Shown here: positions 15,788 through 24,905 of the stretch, in pieces
How the letters are laid out: the number at the start of each line of letters is the position of its first letter
How positions within the stretch are numbered: the stretch's first letter is position 1
Assembly: GCA_016931935.1 (NCBI GenBank)
Contig: JAFGDW010000372.1
Span: 1 to 34,046 of the forward strand
Source of the DNA: Candidatus Zhuqueibacterota bacterium
GTDB taxonomy: Bacteria > Zhuqueibacterota > Zhuqueibacteria > Thermofontimicrobiales > Thiofontviventaceae
Reading direction: 5' to 3'
Length of the DNA stretch: 34,046 nucleotides
Position numbers and translations under genes: made by a program
The notes under the pieces: model-generated
Told to the model about the DNA's origin: nothing
Seen by the model: the letters and a program-made list of their open reading frames with translations, nothing else
Database searches by the model: none

Positions 15788-17560
15788 CTATTCGACAGGA
15801 AGTGTTATGATAAAAGTTGATCCCTCTCCTGATTTACTTTTTACATGAATCCAGCCGTCATGCTCTTCAATGATCTGCAATGCAATTGCTAATCCCAATC
15901 CTGATCCGGATTCCTTTGTTGTATAGTAAAAATCGAAAATATGCTTAAGTTGACGTTCATCAATTCCAATACCAGTATCTGAAATACCAATATTTACTAA
16001 TGGATTTTCGGATTGTGACTCATCAGCACCAAGTTCTATTTTTACACTGATCGCTCCATCATTATTGATTGCCTGAACTGCATTTAAGTATATATTAAGA
16101 AATGCCTGTTTCAATCGGTCGTGATTGCCGATGACACGAATGGGCTCGGATGGAATATCATTTATCAACTTGATATTTCGATGCTGTCTATCACCTGATT
16201 GATCGATGATAATTTCTTCAATTATATCCTGAATAATGAGCGATTGTTCTTCCAGTTTGGGTGGACGTGCCAGTATTAAAAAATCATTTACCAGTTTATC
16301 AACCCGGTGAATTTCCGATTCGACAATATGATAGTAGTCCAGCATTCGTTTTTTATTGGGACGGATTTTGACAAGTTCTTTTTTTAGAATCTGCAAGTTG
16401 ATGACCATCGCGTTTAATGGATTTTTAATTTCGTGAGAAAGAATGGATGCCATTTTGTTAAGCGTTTCTGATCGTTCGGTGCGTTTCAGTTTCTTTTGAA
16501 TCTTTGAAAGTCGCATTGCCATCCGGTTAAATTGGGTGGCCAAAGTTGATATTTCATCATCACCGAGTTCCGGGATTCGATACCGCAGCTCTCCGGAAGC
16601 GAACCTTTCAATACCCGAAAGTAGCTGGTTAACTGGCTGAACAATTCGCTCACTGAAGAAATAATATGCAATCAGCCATGCAACAATAATGCTGGTAATA
16701 ACAAGGATAAGAACCTGCACACGCATAATTCGCGCTTGCGCAAACGCTTCATTGATCGGCTGCTGAATAATGACGCCCCACTTCTTCATCGGTATCGGAG
16801 CATATGAGGCTATCATTTTGGTGTTGTTTTCCGCAATGTATATTTTATGCCCCATGTGTTCGTTGGTAATCTCCTTGATGATTTCCTGATCCGGGAATTT
16901 TTCGTTGAGATAAACCAGTTTTCGTTTGGAATGGGCAATGTAATTTCCTTTTGAATCGATCATCAAGCCAGCGCCATGTTCCCCAACTACCAAACTATCC
17001 ATAACATCCCACATCGCTTTTAGCGATACTTCAGCATACAGGTAACCGGTAATTTCATCATATTTACGAATGGGTTCGGCCATGTCGATGCAAGGCACCA
17101 TTTCTGACGACAGATAGACATCGGAAACGTACCCTTTACCCTTGGGTAACTTTTTTATAAAGGGCTGGCCAACAAAGCGATTGTTATCTTCCACATAATG
17201 CGATGAAAATTCAATGCTTCCGTCCGGACGGAGAATGTACATTTTTTGATAGATGGGGAATTCATCCACCAGATTACTGATAGCGATCTCGCGAATTAGT
17301 CTGTTATCCAGCAGATTGACAACATTTTCGGCGTTGAATAATAACACCTTGTGGCTCTGTTCCAGCGTTTCAGTAATGGATTGGGCCGCTTTTTTTACAA
17401 ACTCCAGGTTACGATGTTTAATGATAGATTCGATTGATTTCTGCGCAGTGTGTACCAGTAATATACCAGACACAACTATAGGAAGAGATGCCAGTAGAAT
17501 GTGGGAAATTAATAGCCGCGTAAGCAGGCGATGTTTAACTGCAATGTTGCTCGGCTTCAT
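15788..17560 (-). CDS. Cache-HAMP sensor histidine kinase
   Basis: 590 residues. TM1 about 13-37, an extracytoplasmic double Cache-type sensor (about 40-278), TM2 about 281-302, HAMP about 303-357, HisKA with ILSHEIKNPLNAM (phosphoacceptor H376), and HATPase_c with N box NIYLNAV (489-495), DTGIGI (528-533) and GSGLGLAIA (552-560). A complete NtrB-like kinase core, so it should autophosphorylate and signal to a separate response regulator, none of which is in the window. The start has GGTGAG upstream and lies seven bases after the stop of the periplasmic binding protein gene, so the kinase may read that protein's ligand state. The ligand is unknown. Confidence 0.93.
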   Translation of the reverse strand: MKPSNIAVKHRLLTRLLISHILLASLPIVVSGILLVHTAQKSIESIIKHRNLEFVKKAAQSITETLEQSHKVLLFNAENVVNLLDNRLIREIAISNLVDEFPIYQKMYILRPDGSIEFSSHYVEDNNRFVGQPFIKKLPKGKGYVSDVYLSSEMVPCIDMAEPIRKYDEITGYLYAEVSLKAMWDVMDSLVVGEHGAGLMIDSKGNYIAHSKRKLVYLNEKFPDQEIIKEITNEHMGHKIYIAENNTKMIASYAPIPMKKWGVIIQQPINEAFAQARIMRVQVLILVITSIIVAWLIAYYFFSERIVQPVNQLLSGIERFASGELRYRIPELGDDEISTLATQFNRMAMRLSKIQKKLKRTERSETLNKMASILSHEIKNPLNAMVINLQILKKELVKIRPNKKRMLDYYHIVESEIHRVDKLVNDFLILARPPKLEEQSLIIQDIIEEIIIDQSGDRQHRNIKLINDIPSEPIRVIGNHDRLKQAFLNIYLNAVQAINNDGAISVKIELGADESQSENPLVNIGISDTGIGIDERQLKHIFDFYYTTKESGSGLGLAIALQIIEEHDGWIHVKSKSGEGSTFIITLPVE

Positions 17561-17567
17561 GTGAAAC

Positions 17568-18740
17568 TCACCGTTTTACAATCCATTCGTCAAAAGGCCG
17601 AAGTTCACCTTTTTCATCGACGAACTGTTCAAAGCGTGAACTGTTGACAAAATACCAGTCCAGCCACAGGAAAAAAAGATAGGAGGCAGGTTGCTCCTGA
17701 ATGACAGTGTTGATAATTCCCTGTATTAATTTACTTCTGGTTTTTTCATCCGCACGGGGTGCTAACGATAAATAGTGGTCGACGGTTACGTTTTGAAAAT
17801 TAAACATGTTTGTTCGATCCTGGCTGCCCCAGTAGAATCGAAGATTCTCAATTGTTTCCACTAACTGCATGTCCGTAATTATGGCATCGTAGTTTACTGA
17901 TTGCATATTTTTCTGAAGCTCGAGTCGCGGCAGCGGGCGAATGGCGACGTCAATGCCAATTTTATTCCAGTCAACTTTAACCATTCGCACGATTTGTTCA
18001 TCAAGCAGGTTGCCACGTTCATAACCCAGAGTAAATGATAGCTCTTGATTATTTTTCTCAAGGATGCCATCTTTATCATCATCATTCCAGCCATCTATAT
18101 GCAATAATTTTAGCGCATCACGTGGTGCGTAGTCGAAATCTTTAAAACCACTGTCGTAATATTTTGAATTTCGATCGATCGGACCAGACGTCTTGGTGGC
18201 TTGTTTATTTAATAATGAGTTTATGATATTTGATTTATTGATTGCATGGGATAGCGCTTGCCGAACATTCAGACTCTTAAAAATAAAATTCTGATTGTTG
18301 TAAGCAATCATTTTTACATAATTTGGGGGATTTAATTGAAACAACACACGGATTGCGGGATTAGATTTGTGAATATCATTTGCAATTGTGGGACTTTCAG
18401 TGATTGCAAAGTCGACTTCATCAATGATAATTGCTGTCATCAATGCTAATTCGGATGGAAATAATCGGATAATAACTGTTTTCGGTTGATGGGGTTTGGG
18501 ATTTTCGTATTCAAAGACTATTTCACCCGGACTTTCTTTCACAAGATGAACGGCACGAGGACCGACAAATCGGGCGAGCGGATGAATATTTGCCGTAAGT
18601 AGAGTTTCAGCATTCCGGTAGTCAAATCGTCCGTCAAGTTCACCAATTATAATTGAGCTCCCAGGTATTTGAGCCTTCACAGGAAGAGGAACGATCAGGA
18701 ACCATAATGTTATATATCCAATAAGCCGGTTTCTCGCCAT
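17568..18740 (-). CDS. Reduced SBP_bac_5-type periplasmic binding protein
   Basis: 390 residues with a signal peptide (cleavage after PVKAQ, about residue 24). It resembles oligopeptide/nickel ABC-transporter binding proteins: NVRQALSHAINKSNIINSLL is the strongly conserved stretch, followed by ALKLLHIDGWNDDDKDGILE and a C-terminal lobe. It is over 100 residues shorter than usual; most of the usual N-terminal lobe opening (the fluorescent W-E-I-S-x-D-G-L-T-Y-T-F region) is missing. No permease or ATPase genes follow; instead the next gene, seven bases on, is the Cache histidine kinase. A role as ligand-presenting accessory of the kinase is my inference; a degenerate binding protein is the alternative. 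Confidence 0.8.
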   Translation of the reverse strand: MARNRLIGYITLWFLIVPLPVKAQIPGSSIIIGELDGRFDYRNAETLLTANIHPLARFVGPRAVHLVKESPGEIVFEYENPKPHQPKTVIIRLFPSELALMTAIIIDEVDFAITESPTIANDIHKSNPAIRVLFQLNPPNYVKMIAYNNQNFIFKSLNVRQALSHAINKSNIINSLLNKQATKTSGPIDRNSKYYDSGFKDFDYAPRDALKLLHIDGWNDDDKDGILEKNNQELSFTLGYERGNLLDEQIVRMVKVDWNKIGIDVAIRPLPRLELQKNMQSVNYDAIITDMQLVETIENLRFYWGSQDRTNMFNFQNVTVDHYLSLAPRADEKTRSKLIQGIINTVIQEQPASYLFFLWLDWYFVNSSRFEQFVDEKGELRPFDEWIVKR

Positions 18741-19368
18741 GTTGGGCTTTTATATTATATATCAGTCATACAAAACATGCGTAAGTAATTAAAATATAAT
18801 AACAACAATTTCCATTAATTGCAAGCAAAAAATTCATGATGATGAGATAAAAAAATATTGACATTTATTTAAATATTTGTTTAATTGTTCGTTAGTAATT
18901 TAATATACTGAATTTTCAATGATAAATATGTAGCTCTCTAAGATCACAATGTTTTATTTGTTACAAGTTAAGTCTGGATTTACTATTAATGGATTGATAT
19001 TATAAATCTTATTTCGGAATGATTTATCAATTAATGGGTAGTGCCAGGCGACAACGATGGTTGAAGTGAAGTGATTCACGACTATTGGTTGAAATTGAAG
19101 CTAAAGCTATTATTCAAAATTAGCGCGTGTAAATTTGTAACTATTTCAGTAGTGTTGTCATTCCGGTTGGATTCCGCGTTTTTTGCGGAAGGAATGCGAC
19201 CCGTTTCCCAGGGAAGTCCTGTGGGCCGGAATCTCCGTAATAACTACGTGTGGATAAAGGAGATTCCGGTATTTCTCACACAAAAACAGCGTGAGAAAAC
19301 CGGAATGACATAGGTCTGAATAGTAACGTAAATTTTTTCATACTATCTTATTTCCCGAGGAGATAAAC
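18741..19368. other. Divergent intergenic region of 628 bp
   Basis: It separates the binding-protein gene (-) from the Big_5 lipoprotein gene (+). It contains a possible + strand promoter, TTGACA at 18858-18863 with a 16-base spacer and TTTAAT at 18880-18885, which would give a leader over 450 bases long, and the structured element at 19156-19310. On the - strand a TATAAT-like sequence lies just before the binding-protein start without a good -35. No gene seen. Confidence 0.4.
19156..19310. repeat. Multi-hairpin element with TGTCATTCCGGTT ends
   Basis: Perfect 13-bp terminal inverted repeat, TGTCATTCCGGTT (19156-19168) and AACCGGAATGACA (19298-19310). Inside are three further stems: TTCCGC/GCGGAA (19172-19190), CCGGAATCTCC/GGAGATTCCGG (19226-19236 with 19259-19269) and TTTCTCAC/GTGAGAAA (19272-19279 with 19291-19298). 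The last stem partly competes with the outer repeat. An 80-codon frame crosses it but has no coding character. Likely a non-autonomous repeat; if transcribed it would be a folded leader 60 bases before the lipoprotein start. Confidence 0.6.
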
Positions 19369-20616
19369 ATGAATAGTTCCGGGTTCCAATATCGAACCAT
19401 TTTATTATATGTCATTTTAATCGGTTTGGCTTGTACGCAAGATCAACCTGTAGTGATCGAGGAAAAGCCAATCGGTGGAATTGTCGGGATTGTGAAACCA
19501 ATTGGCGCGATTGCCGATATCGTTATTTTTCAGGGAATGTCAATCGATACGACAGCATCCGACTCAGCTACAGGCTTTTTTGAATTTAAGAATTTGAAGG
19601 TCGGCTTTTACACGTTGGAAGTAAAGGCTAAAAATTACGGACGCTATGTGGAAAACAAAGTTGAGGTCGTAACAAGTGGGATTACCTCGGTTGGTGAAAT
19701 AAAACTTCGGCCAATGCCTGAACAGATTGATGCATTTTTACCAGCAAACAACAGCGAAAACATTTTGTTGGATTCACCATGTGGTTTTGTATTCACAACA
19801 TATATGGATCACAACTCAGTCGAACATAATTTTAAAATATCTCCATCGATACAAGGTTATTTCGAATGGAATGAAGGTGGTTCTGAAATAACGTGTGAAT
19901 ATATTCCCACCATCCAATACCAACCTGCAACGCGATATACGTTTTCACTTTCCCGAAGTGCAAAAACAATTTATGGTGATACCCTGGCATTTCAGGTTAC
20001 ATCAAGTTTTACCACCGAACCGGTCCGGGTGCAAATTTATTCCCCCCAGGATGGCGCCAGCTTTGTCGATCCGGCAAGTAGTATTTATGTGAAATTTAAT
20101 ACGGATATGAATAAGTCCAGTGTGGAGAATGCGTTTCGTATGGTAAATCCCGTTTTGGGGCAAATGATTTGGCACAGCTCCGATGCATTTAGTTTTCAAC
20201 CTGATGCAAACCTGACGACAAACCGTCAATACCAGGTAAATATTTCGACCAATGCCAAGGACGTGTTTAATAATTCATTGGGTGCGGCGTTTTCCTTCTT
20301 ATTTACAACTGAGCCGCTGCGTGTCACCTATCAATATCCGGCAAATGGAGCAACCAACATTGCGACGGATGTCAGCATTCAGGTATTATTTAATACAACG
20401 GTTGATATTGTTGAAACAGAAGCAGCCTTTACTATCTTCCCGAAAGTTGAAGGAACGTTTACCTGGACAGATTTAAGCAAATTCACGTTTCGACCATCAA
20501 CACCGCTCAGTACCGCGACTACATATTTTATAACCCTATCAACTGGTGTGCAGGATACTGGCGGAAGTACAATGCCAAAAGAGCACACGTTTAATTTTAG
20601 AACAATTACAGACTAA
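19369..20616 (+). CDS. Surface lipoprotein with three Big_5-type Ig domains
   Basis: 415 residues; start supported by GAGGAG nine bases upstream. Signal with lipobox VILIGLAC (Cys about 22). Residues about 35-115 form a carboxypeptidase-regulatory-like beta domain (GGIVGIVKPIGAIADIVIF, then GFFEFKNLKVGFYTLEV). After LRPMPEQIDAF, three repeats of about 95-100 residues follow, each with the Big_5/SbsA-type pattern P-x-x-x-A/N, V-x-F-x-T-x-M/V, a W(T/N/H) turn, and YTFSLSR or YFITLST: about 120-215, 217-314 and 316-413. Probably a structural or adhesive envelope protein. Its TAA overlaps the convergent stop of the DUF4835 gene. The function cannot be narrowed further. Confidence 0.8.
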   Translation: MNSSGFQYRTILLYVILIGLACTQDQPVVIEEKPIGGIVGIVKPIGAIADIVIFQGMSIDTTASDSATGFFEFKNLKVGFYTLEVKAKNYGRYVENKVEVVTSGITSVGEIKLRPMPEQIDAFLPANNSENILLDSPCGFVFTTYMDHNSVEHNFKISPSIQGYFEWNEGGSEITCEYIPTIQYQPATRYTFSLSRSAKTIYGDTLAFQVTSSFTTEPVRVQIYSPQDGASFVDPASSIYVKFNTDMNKSSVENAFRMVNPVLGQMIWHSSDAFSFQPDANLTTNRQYQVNISTNAKDVFNNSLGAAFSFLFTTEPLRVTYQYPANGATNIATDVSIQVLFNTTVDIVETEAAFTIFPKVEGTFTWTDLSKFTFRPSTPLSTATTYFITLSTGVQDTGGSTMPKEHTFNFRTITD

Positions 20617-21473
20617 TTGATATAAGGTTCATAGGCTTCTTTATGGTCAGGATCAATTTCAATTAACGTTGTGAAAATAGTAGTATCCTGGCTTTCTTTG
20701 AACAAATTAACAATTTCAATAAAATGGGCGGAAAGAAATTTCTTACACCGGTCGTGGTCAGGATTCGCTCTTAATATGTCAGCCATCATTTTGATTGATT
20801 CTTTTATGTACTGTCGGGCTTTATTCGGATTTTCCGTTAAAAAATAGTAACCATAGAAATAAAAATCCTTCATTTCACGGAATGGTTTGTTGCCATCGCT
20901 CAACAGCTCACGAATGAGGGTATTGCGCTGGTCCCATCCGGTGATGAATCGTGGCTCAAGAAAATTACCCTGTTCGGCAACGAGCTTAGCTTTTTCGAAA
21001 TAAGGAGTTCCCATAAATTTGGCAAACTTATCCAACTCATCTCCGAGAATCACATACACATAGAAATCAATTAGCGCAGTAAAGGACGTCCAGTTCGTCG
21101 TACTGTGTTGTAAAAATTCATCTTGCTGGAAGCGGAAATTGCACCGTTGATCAAAGTACTGTGCATCACTATTGTCGGAAAATAACATTTGCACAGCGTA
21201 ACGATCTTCTGATCCATAAGACGCAGATGTGAATACAAATTCAACGTTCATTGGGATGACAATATTTAAATCGCCATTTGTCCAGGTAGAATTGTTGATA
21301 TAAGTTTCAATGATTTGCTTGAAGTCCGGAAATCGCTCGCGTGTCTCCACGTTGATGCGTTCGGAAATGGTTATTTTTACATCGGCAACGACCCGCTGGG
21401 CGTGGGCATCGGAATGGTGAAGCAAAATTGTTATTAGAATTAAAACGATAATGGATTTGGAAAAGGTGTTCAT
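20613..21473 (-). CDS. DUF4835 family protein (PorD-like)
   Basis: 286 residues with a signal peptide (cleavage after SDAHAQ, about residue 26). It fits the DUF4835 family of Bacteroidota and relatives: a short beta-rich start (VVADVKITISERINVET), NNSTWTNGDLN, then a cysteine-poor central region with TSFTALIDFYVYVILGDELDKF and a C-terminal helical part. Some databases label this family as type IX secretion protein PorD; I recall this but cannot verify it, and no core T9SS gene is in the window. ATG preceded by a perfect AGGAGG. It is divergent from the barrel-HhH genes with only 47 bp between starts, so a shared regulatory region is likely. Confidence 0.75.
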   Translation of the reverse strand: MNTFSKSIIVLILITILLHHSDAHAQRVVADVKITISERINVETRERFPDFKQIIETYINNSTWTNGDLNIVIPMNVEFVFTSASYGSEDRYAVQMLFSDNSDAQYFDQRCNFRFQQDEFLQHSTTNWTSFTALIDFYVYVILGDELDKFAKFMGTPYFEKAKLVAEQGNFLEPRFITGWDQRNTLIRELLSDGNKPFREMKDFYFYGYYFLTENPNKARQYIKESIKMMADILRANPDHDRCKKFLSAHFIEIVNLFKESQDTTIFTTLIEIDPDHKEAYEPYIN

Positions 21474-21520
21474 TGCGCCTCCTGAATAACTAACGATGGC
21501 CTAATATAACTAATTCGATT

Positions 21521-22624
21521 ATGAGAATCAAGCGATTCGTGCGATTTAAAATTCAACATCTACTCACTTTAACTTTTATTCTTCACATTTGTTCATACAG
21601 TTATGCCAGTTTTGAACTAAGCGGTAATCAAACACGTTACGTAGGAATGGGGGGAACGTCGGCGGCCTATGTTGACGATTCCGCAGCATTAATGACCAAT
21701 CCGGCGGGGCTGGCGCTGTTGTCCGATATGCACGCAACTGTGGAATATGCACATTTCTTTGGCATTAAGGATTTAACATCGGGTATCTTTGCCAGTAAAC
21801 ATACATTTGGCAATCATGCACTTGGGATTGGCCTGCAAACATTCGGAAATAAATTATATCGCGAACAAAACATGTCGTTCGGATATGCAACTCATGTTAC
21901 GGATGATGTGTTTTTGGGGCTTTCGGTTCGTTACTATCATTTATCAATTGAGCGATATGGATCGACAGGTGTTTTCAGCGTTGATGCTGGATTGATCGCC
22001 AGGTTGCACCCACGTGTACAATGGGGTGTTTTTAGTCATAATATCAATAAATCAAGAATTGGTAGCCACGATGAGGCAATTCCCCAAATTTTTAGTACCG
22101 GGATTTTCTGTCAGCCGAGCGAAGATATCGGCCTGGCGATCGAACTGGTAAAAGATGTGCTCTTTCCGGTATCAACGCGATTCGGTATTGAATACAAGTG
22201 GCTGAATCGTCTGTACCTGCGTGCCGGCTTCATGATGCAGCCTGATCAGGTCACATTTGGTAGTGGATTTCAATTTTCTCATTTCCGTATTGGGTATGCT
22301 GGTCAGTACCATCAGGAATTAGGATTAACGCACCAGTTTGCAGTATCGCTTTCACGGGTGAACACAAAATCGAAATCAATTATCAAAACTAATGTTCCTA
22401 CCGCAACAACAATATCATCTACCGAAAATATCATCATAAATATAAATACCGCAACCGAAGCAGAACTGCAACAGTTGGACGGTGTTGGTCCCACATTGGC
22501 GCGACGCATCGTCGTTTATCGCCACGTCAATGGCCCCTTTCGTTCGCTGGAAGATTTTGACAACGTGAAGGGTGTTGGAAAAAAGCTAATAGAACGGAAT
22601 AAAAATCGAATTGTGTTTGAGTAA
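21521..22624 (+). CDS. PorV-like outer-membrane barrel fused to a C-terminal ComEA-type HhH domain
   Basis: 367 residues. Signal peptide to about residue 29. Residues 31-280 resemble PorV/UPF0164 outer-membrane barrels: RYVGMGGTSAAYVDDSAALMTNPAGLALL is the typical N-terminal signature (glycine-rich turn, then D-x-x-A-x-x-x-N-P-A-G), followed by alternating beta strands. A polar Ser/Thr linker (281-303) leads to a ComEA-like tandem helix-hairpin-helix module (304-367): ININTATEAELQQLDGVG, then FRSLEDFDNVKGVGKKLIE, with two G-V-G hairpins for backbone-phosphate contacts. The HhH would face the periplasm. The next gene starts two bases after the stop. DNA binding is an inference from the HhH family; a structural role is possible. 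Confidence 0.85.
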   Translation: MRIKRFVRFKIQHLLTLTFILHICSYSYASFELSGNQTRYVGMGGTSAAYVDDSAALMTNPAGLALLSDMHATVEYAHFFGIKDLTSGIFASKHTFGNHALGIGLQTFGNKLYREQNMSFGYATHVTDDVFLGLSVRYYHLSIERYGSTGVFSVDAGLIARLHPRVQWGVFSHNINKSRIGSHDEAIPQIFSTGIFCQPSEDIGLAIELVKDVLFPVSTRFGIEYKWLNRLYLRAGFMMQPDQVTFGSGFQFSHFRIGYAGQYHQELGLTHQFAVSLSRVNTKSKSIIKTNVPTATTISSTENIIININTATEAELQQLDGVGPTLARRIVVYRHVNGPFRSLEDFDNVKGVGKKLIERNKNRIVFE

Positions 22625-22626
22625 AA

Positions 22627-24609
22627 ATGACTGAATTTCATTTTCGCGTTATTATATATGTACTGCTTATTCTTATAATGGCTGTCCATCCAGCGTTTGC
22701 TCAGATGGATGTCATTGAAAATTTAGTTGAGACTGATGACGAATTTTCGGTGAATCAGGATGTGTTGGATGAATTATTCACGTTGATCGATAATCCAATA
22801 AATGTAAATAATGCTGATGTACAAACGCTGCTCCGGCTTCCCTGGTTAACTGAAGAACTGGCAGAGAGTATTATTACCTATCGTCACGAATTTGGACCGT
22901 TTCATGATATCGCTGATCTGCAGAATATCCCATCTATCGATTCATCACTTTATGAAAAACTTGTCCCTTTTATTACAGTAGAAGCTGACCGTGCCCCACG
23001 CCAATATTTGCTGACAACGCGCACACGCTTTCTCCAGAAATTTGAAAAGCCGATTGGATTTCAGAACGGCAAATACGAAAACTCCCCGGTAGCGTTTTAT
23101 CAACGGACAGAAGCTAAATATTCTGAGCATTGGACTGTAGGATTAACTTCGGAAAAGGATAGTGGGGAACTAAAGTTTAATGATTTTTTTGCCAGTCATC
23201 TATTGTATCGCGGCGAAAATTCCGCAAATCAATTTATTGTCGGTAATTACAGGCTGGAGGCAGGTCAGGGATTGGTTTTGTGGGGACCATATGGATTAGG
23301 AAAAGGAAGCGATCCGGCTTCATTTGTTCACAAACAGGAACGAGGTATCCGTCCCTATACCATGGTGGACGAAAATGCTTCACTTTACGGTGCGGCAGTT
23401 CAGAAATGTGTAAATATTTACCAGATTTTAATGTTCTATTCTCAGCAATTTCTCGATGCGAATCCCGATTCGATGGCTGTTACAAAAAATTTACACGTAA
23501 GCGGCTATCATCGCACTGAAAGTGAAAAATCTGCCAAAGATGTTCTTTCTGAAAAGTTATTTGGTGCGCGTTTGCTCATCAATTTAAATCGTGGACTGAA
23601 AATTGGGGCAACCGCATATCAGTCCATTTATAGTCAATCGATTGGCAGCAGCGATTATGAGCGACAATATTACAGTTTTCGGGGACATCGAAATAATGTT
23701 GGTGCTATCGATTTTACCTGGTCGTATCGCAATTTAAATTTGTTTGGCGAACTTGCACAGTCGCGGTCACACGGTTGGGGAATGATTTGCGGATCGGTGG
23801 TACAGAGCACGCCGGTGGCGATTTCTCTTGTTTTTCGTCATTATGGAAAAGATTTCCACAGCCTGCATGGTGTTGGTTTCGGAGCGTTCACGGGAAGCCC
23901 TCAAAATGAGCAAGGCATATGTTTGGGAATAAACTATCGAGTGACACGGCGATTCCGATTATCCGGATATTACGATACGTTTCAAACCCTGTGGCGAACA
24001 TATCTGGTTCCAATGCCTAACGATGGAAAAGACATGATGCTGCAATTAAGTGCACGCGTTAACAGCAAAATAACGCTAAGCATCATGGGAAAACAGAAAT
24101 GGAACTGGAATAATGGTGAGGTTATTAATCAATATGGATTGGACTGGCCCACGCTATCACCGGCAATACTGCGTACCTGGCGGTATCAAATGGATTTTCA
24201 GGCATCGAAAAAATTGCGTTTACGCTGCCGGCTTGAACATAAAATGCACGAATTATCGACCACAAACAAGGGGCTGCTGCTATATCAGGATGTGAGATAT
24301 CAATATAATGATCTTATTTCAATTGATGCACGACTCTCTTTTTTCGATACGGATGATTACGAAAGCCGCGTTTATCAGTTTGAAAATGATGTGCCTTACG
24401 TACTTACAAACAAAATGCTCTATGGGAAAGGGAGTCGCTGGTATTGCTGTTTGTATATAAAACCTGTATCCTTTGCCCGCATAAGTTTCAAATATGAATC
24501 CACAAATTACGAATTCGTTGATGCTAACAGTATTGGGTCGGGAAATGATGCCATTGCTGGTAATTCATTTCATCAAATAAGGTTCCAAATCGAAACATAT
24601 CTTCAGTAA
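22627..24609 (+). CDS. N-terminal HhH domain fused to a large predicted outer-membrane barrel
   Basis: 660 residues. Signal peptide ending near PAFAQ (residue 26). An acidic stretch (30-55) precedes a ComEA-like HhH pair (about 56-118): NPINVNNADVQTLLRLPWL and FGPFHDIADLQNIPSIDSS. The hairpins are less glycine-rich (LPWL, IPSI) than in the preceding gene. Residues about 125-660 are rich in alternating strands with aromatic girdles (YYSFRGH, GYYDTFQT, FQIETYLQ at the C-terminus), as in an outer-membrane barrel of 20 or more strands. This HhH-barrel family occurs in FCB genomes as an uncharacterised protein. Coupled to the upstream gene (two-base gap). A role in DNA movement across the outer membrane is suggested, not shown. 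Confidence 0.8.
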   Translation: MTEFHFRVIIYVLLILIMAVHPAFAQMDVIENLVETDDEFSVNQDVLDELFTLIDNPINVNNADVQTLLRLPWLTEELAESIITYRHEFGPFHDIADLQNIPSIDSSLYEKLVPFITVEADRAPRQYLLTTRTRFLQKFEKPIGFQNGKYENSPVAFYQRTEAKYSEHWTVGLTSEKDSGELKFNDFFASHLLYRGENSANQFIVGNYRLEAGQGLVLWGPYGLGKGSDPASFVHKQERGIRPYTMVDENASLYGAAVQKCVNIYQILMFYSQQFLDANPDSMAVTKNLHVSGYHRTESEKSAKDVLSEKLFGARLLINLNRGLKIGATAYQSIYSQSIGSSDYERQYYSFRGHRNNVGAIDFTWSYRNLNLFGELAQSRSHGWGMICGSVVQSTPVAISLVFRHYGKDFHSLHGVGFGAFTGSPQNEQGICLGINYRVTRRFRLSGYYDTFQTLWRTYLVPMPNDGKDMMLQLSARVNSKITLSIMGKQKWNWNNGEVINQYGLDWPTLSPAILRTWRYQMDFQASKKLRLRCRLEHKMHELSTTNKGLLLYQDVRYQYNDLISIDARLSFFDTDDYESRVYQFENDVPYVLTNKMLYGKGSRWYCCLYIKPVSFARISFKYESTNYEFVDANSIGSGNDAIAGNSFHQIRFQIETYLQ

Positions 24610-24905
24610 TTTGAAAGCGGGTGCCTACACCTGTTTTGATTAATTTTTAGCATAAGTCACATATTCATTGGTACTCATTAAAACCAATGATAGATAAGTA
24701 ATTTTTACACATATTCTTAGTGAATATATTTCCTTTTTACACGAATAACTCAATAATTTCCGTTCATGGATGAACTCAATTTTGAATAGATAGCATAAGG
24801 CTAATAGAAGCGCTTCATCATTTAACATTTCGAAATTTCTTATTGACTATAACTAATAGATGTGTTATATTTTAGCATGGATTTCACAAGCATCAGGTCG
24901 CGAGC

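Noticed and set aside
19071..19313. 80-codon frame on the + strand.
   Set aside because: It runs straight through the inverted-repeat element at 19156-19310, its codons are dictated by the palindromes, and it has no ribosome site.
24640..24828. 62-codon frame on the - strand after the HhH-barrel gene.
   Set aside because: AT-rich chance frame with no ribosome site and no recognisable features; the 296-bp gap (24610-24905) otherwise shows only a weak GGTG/CACC hairpin near 24620.
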